This document shows positions 58,029-58,029 of a stretch of 58,029 bases of DNA, piece by piece. Under the pieces are notes generated by a model that was given only the letters and a program-made list of their open reading frames with translations, did not search any database and was not told the DNA's origin. A program made the translations under genes and the position numbers. The DNA comes from an uncultured Methanobrevibacter sp. (GTDB lineage Archaea; Methanobacteriota; Methanobacteria; Methanobacteriales; Methanobacteriaceae): positions 1 through 58,029 of the forward strand of contig NZ_CACXNW010000014.1 in NCBI RefSeq assembly GCF_902769175.1. Reading direction: 5' to 3'. Positions within the stretch are counted from its first letter, which is position 1; each line of letters begins with the position of its first letter.

Positions 58029-58029
58029 A

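Larger units (their letters stand above)
31041..58029 (-). mobile_element. provirus of siphovirus type, late region, incomplete at right
   Basis: From about 31.1 kb to the window end all genes run right to left in the canonical late order: MuF-like, protease/scaffold, major capsid, joining proteins, major tail, tail chaperone, tape measure, baseplate/fibres and lysis enzyme. The pseudomurein endoisopeptidase confirms a methanogen host. The left edge is placed between the antitoxin-like gene and the 69-aa gene; no tRNA or repeated attachment site is visible there. Portal, terminase and integrase are not in the window. M. ruminantium proviruses of this general kind are known. Confidence 0.88.

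Overview
The window looks like part of a gut or rumen Methanobrevibacter chromosome (Methanobacteriales). The evidence is the very A+T-rich DNA, GGTGA-type ribosome binding sites, an archaeal-type riboflavin synthase, an archaeal aquaporin, a bile-salt-hydrolase-like gene, a non-ribosomal peptide synthetase (NRPS; rare in archaea, known from the M. ruminantium group), and a provirus carrying a pseudomurein endoisopeptidase. I ran no searches, so genus level is as far as I go.

Left part, about 1-31,040: ordinary and accessory host genes, nearly all on the minus strand. In order: zinc-ribbon proteins (90-1512), an unknown protein, a broken winged-helix regulator, an S26-like membrane peptidase, a DUF4143 AAA ATPase, rubrerythrin, a choloylglycine-hydrolase-like gene with an in-frame TGA, an iron-sulfur flavoprotein, a PIN/AbrB toxin-antitoxin pair, aquaporin, a DUF2193-family gene with an in-frame TAG, an FtsX-type ABC permease broken twice, an NRPS broken six times, a bacterial-type metK, upp, a frameshifted uracil permease, a frameshifted acetyltransferase, a frameshifted SNF-family symporter, a DUF2304/GT2 pair, ribC, and a GNAT acetyltransferase tail-to-tail with a 46-codon antitoxin-like gene. 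I count 14 disabling lesions in eight genes here. Several 3' ends carry tandem repeats that include the T-rich terminator of the gene beside them.

Right part, about 31,041-58,029 (open at the right edge): the late half of a siphovirus-type provirus, all transcribed right to left. In transcription order: a MuF-like protein with a C-terminal ADP-ribosyltransferase domain; a small protein; a three-gene A+T-rich cassette with its own TATA box and hairpin terminator; a protease with a nested scaffold start; major capsid; a decoration-like protein; head-tail joining proteins; tail terminator-like protein; major tail protein; a tail assembly chaperone with a +1-frame extension; a tape measure protein with a C-terminal transglutaminase-like cysteine peptidase domain; Ig-like, fibre and baseplate proteins; a 47-aa Cys-rich protein; the endoisopeptidase Pei; and a 69-aa protein. 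Terminase, portal and integrase should lie beyond the right edge. Provirus genes are almost all intact, in contrast with the host side.

Most interesting: the three-gene cassette at 53,440-55,995 (candidate exclusion or defence moron), the ADP-ribosyltransferase at the end of a head protein, the peptidase fused to the tape measure, the decaying NRPS/permease locus, and several short genes or expression signals that a simple length cut-off would miss.
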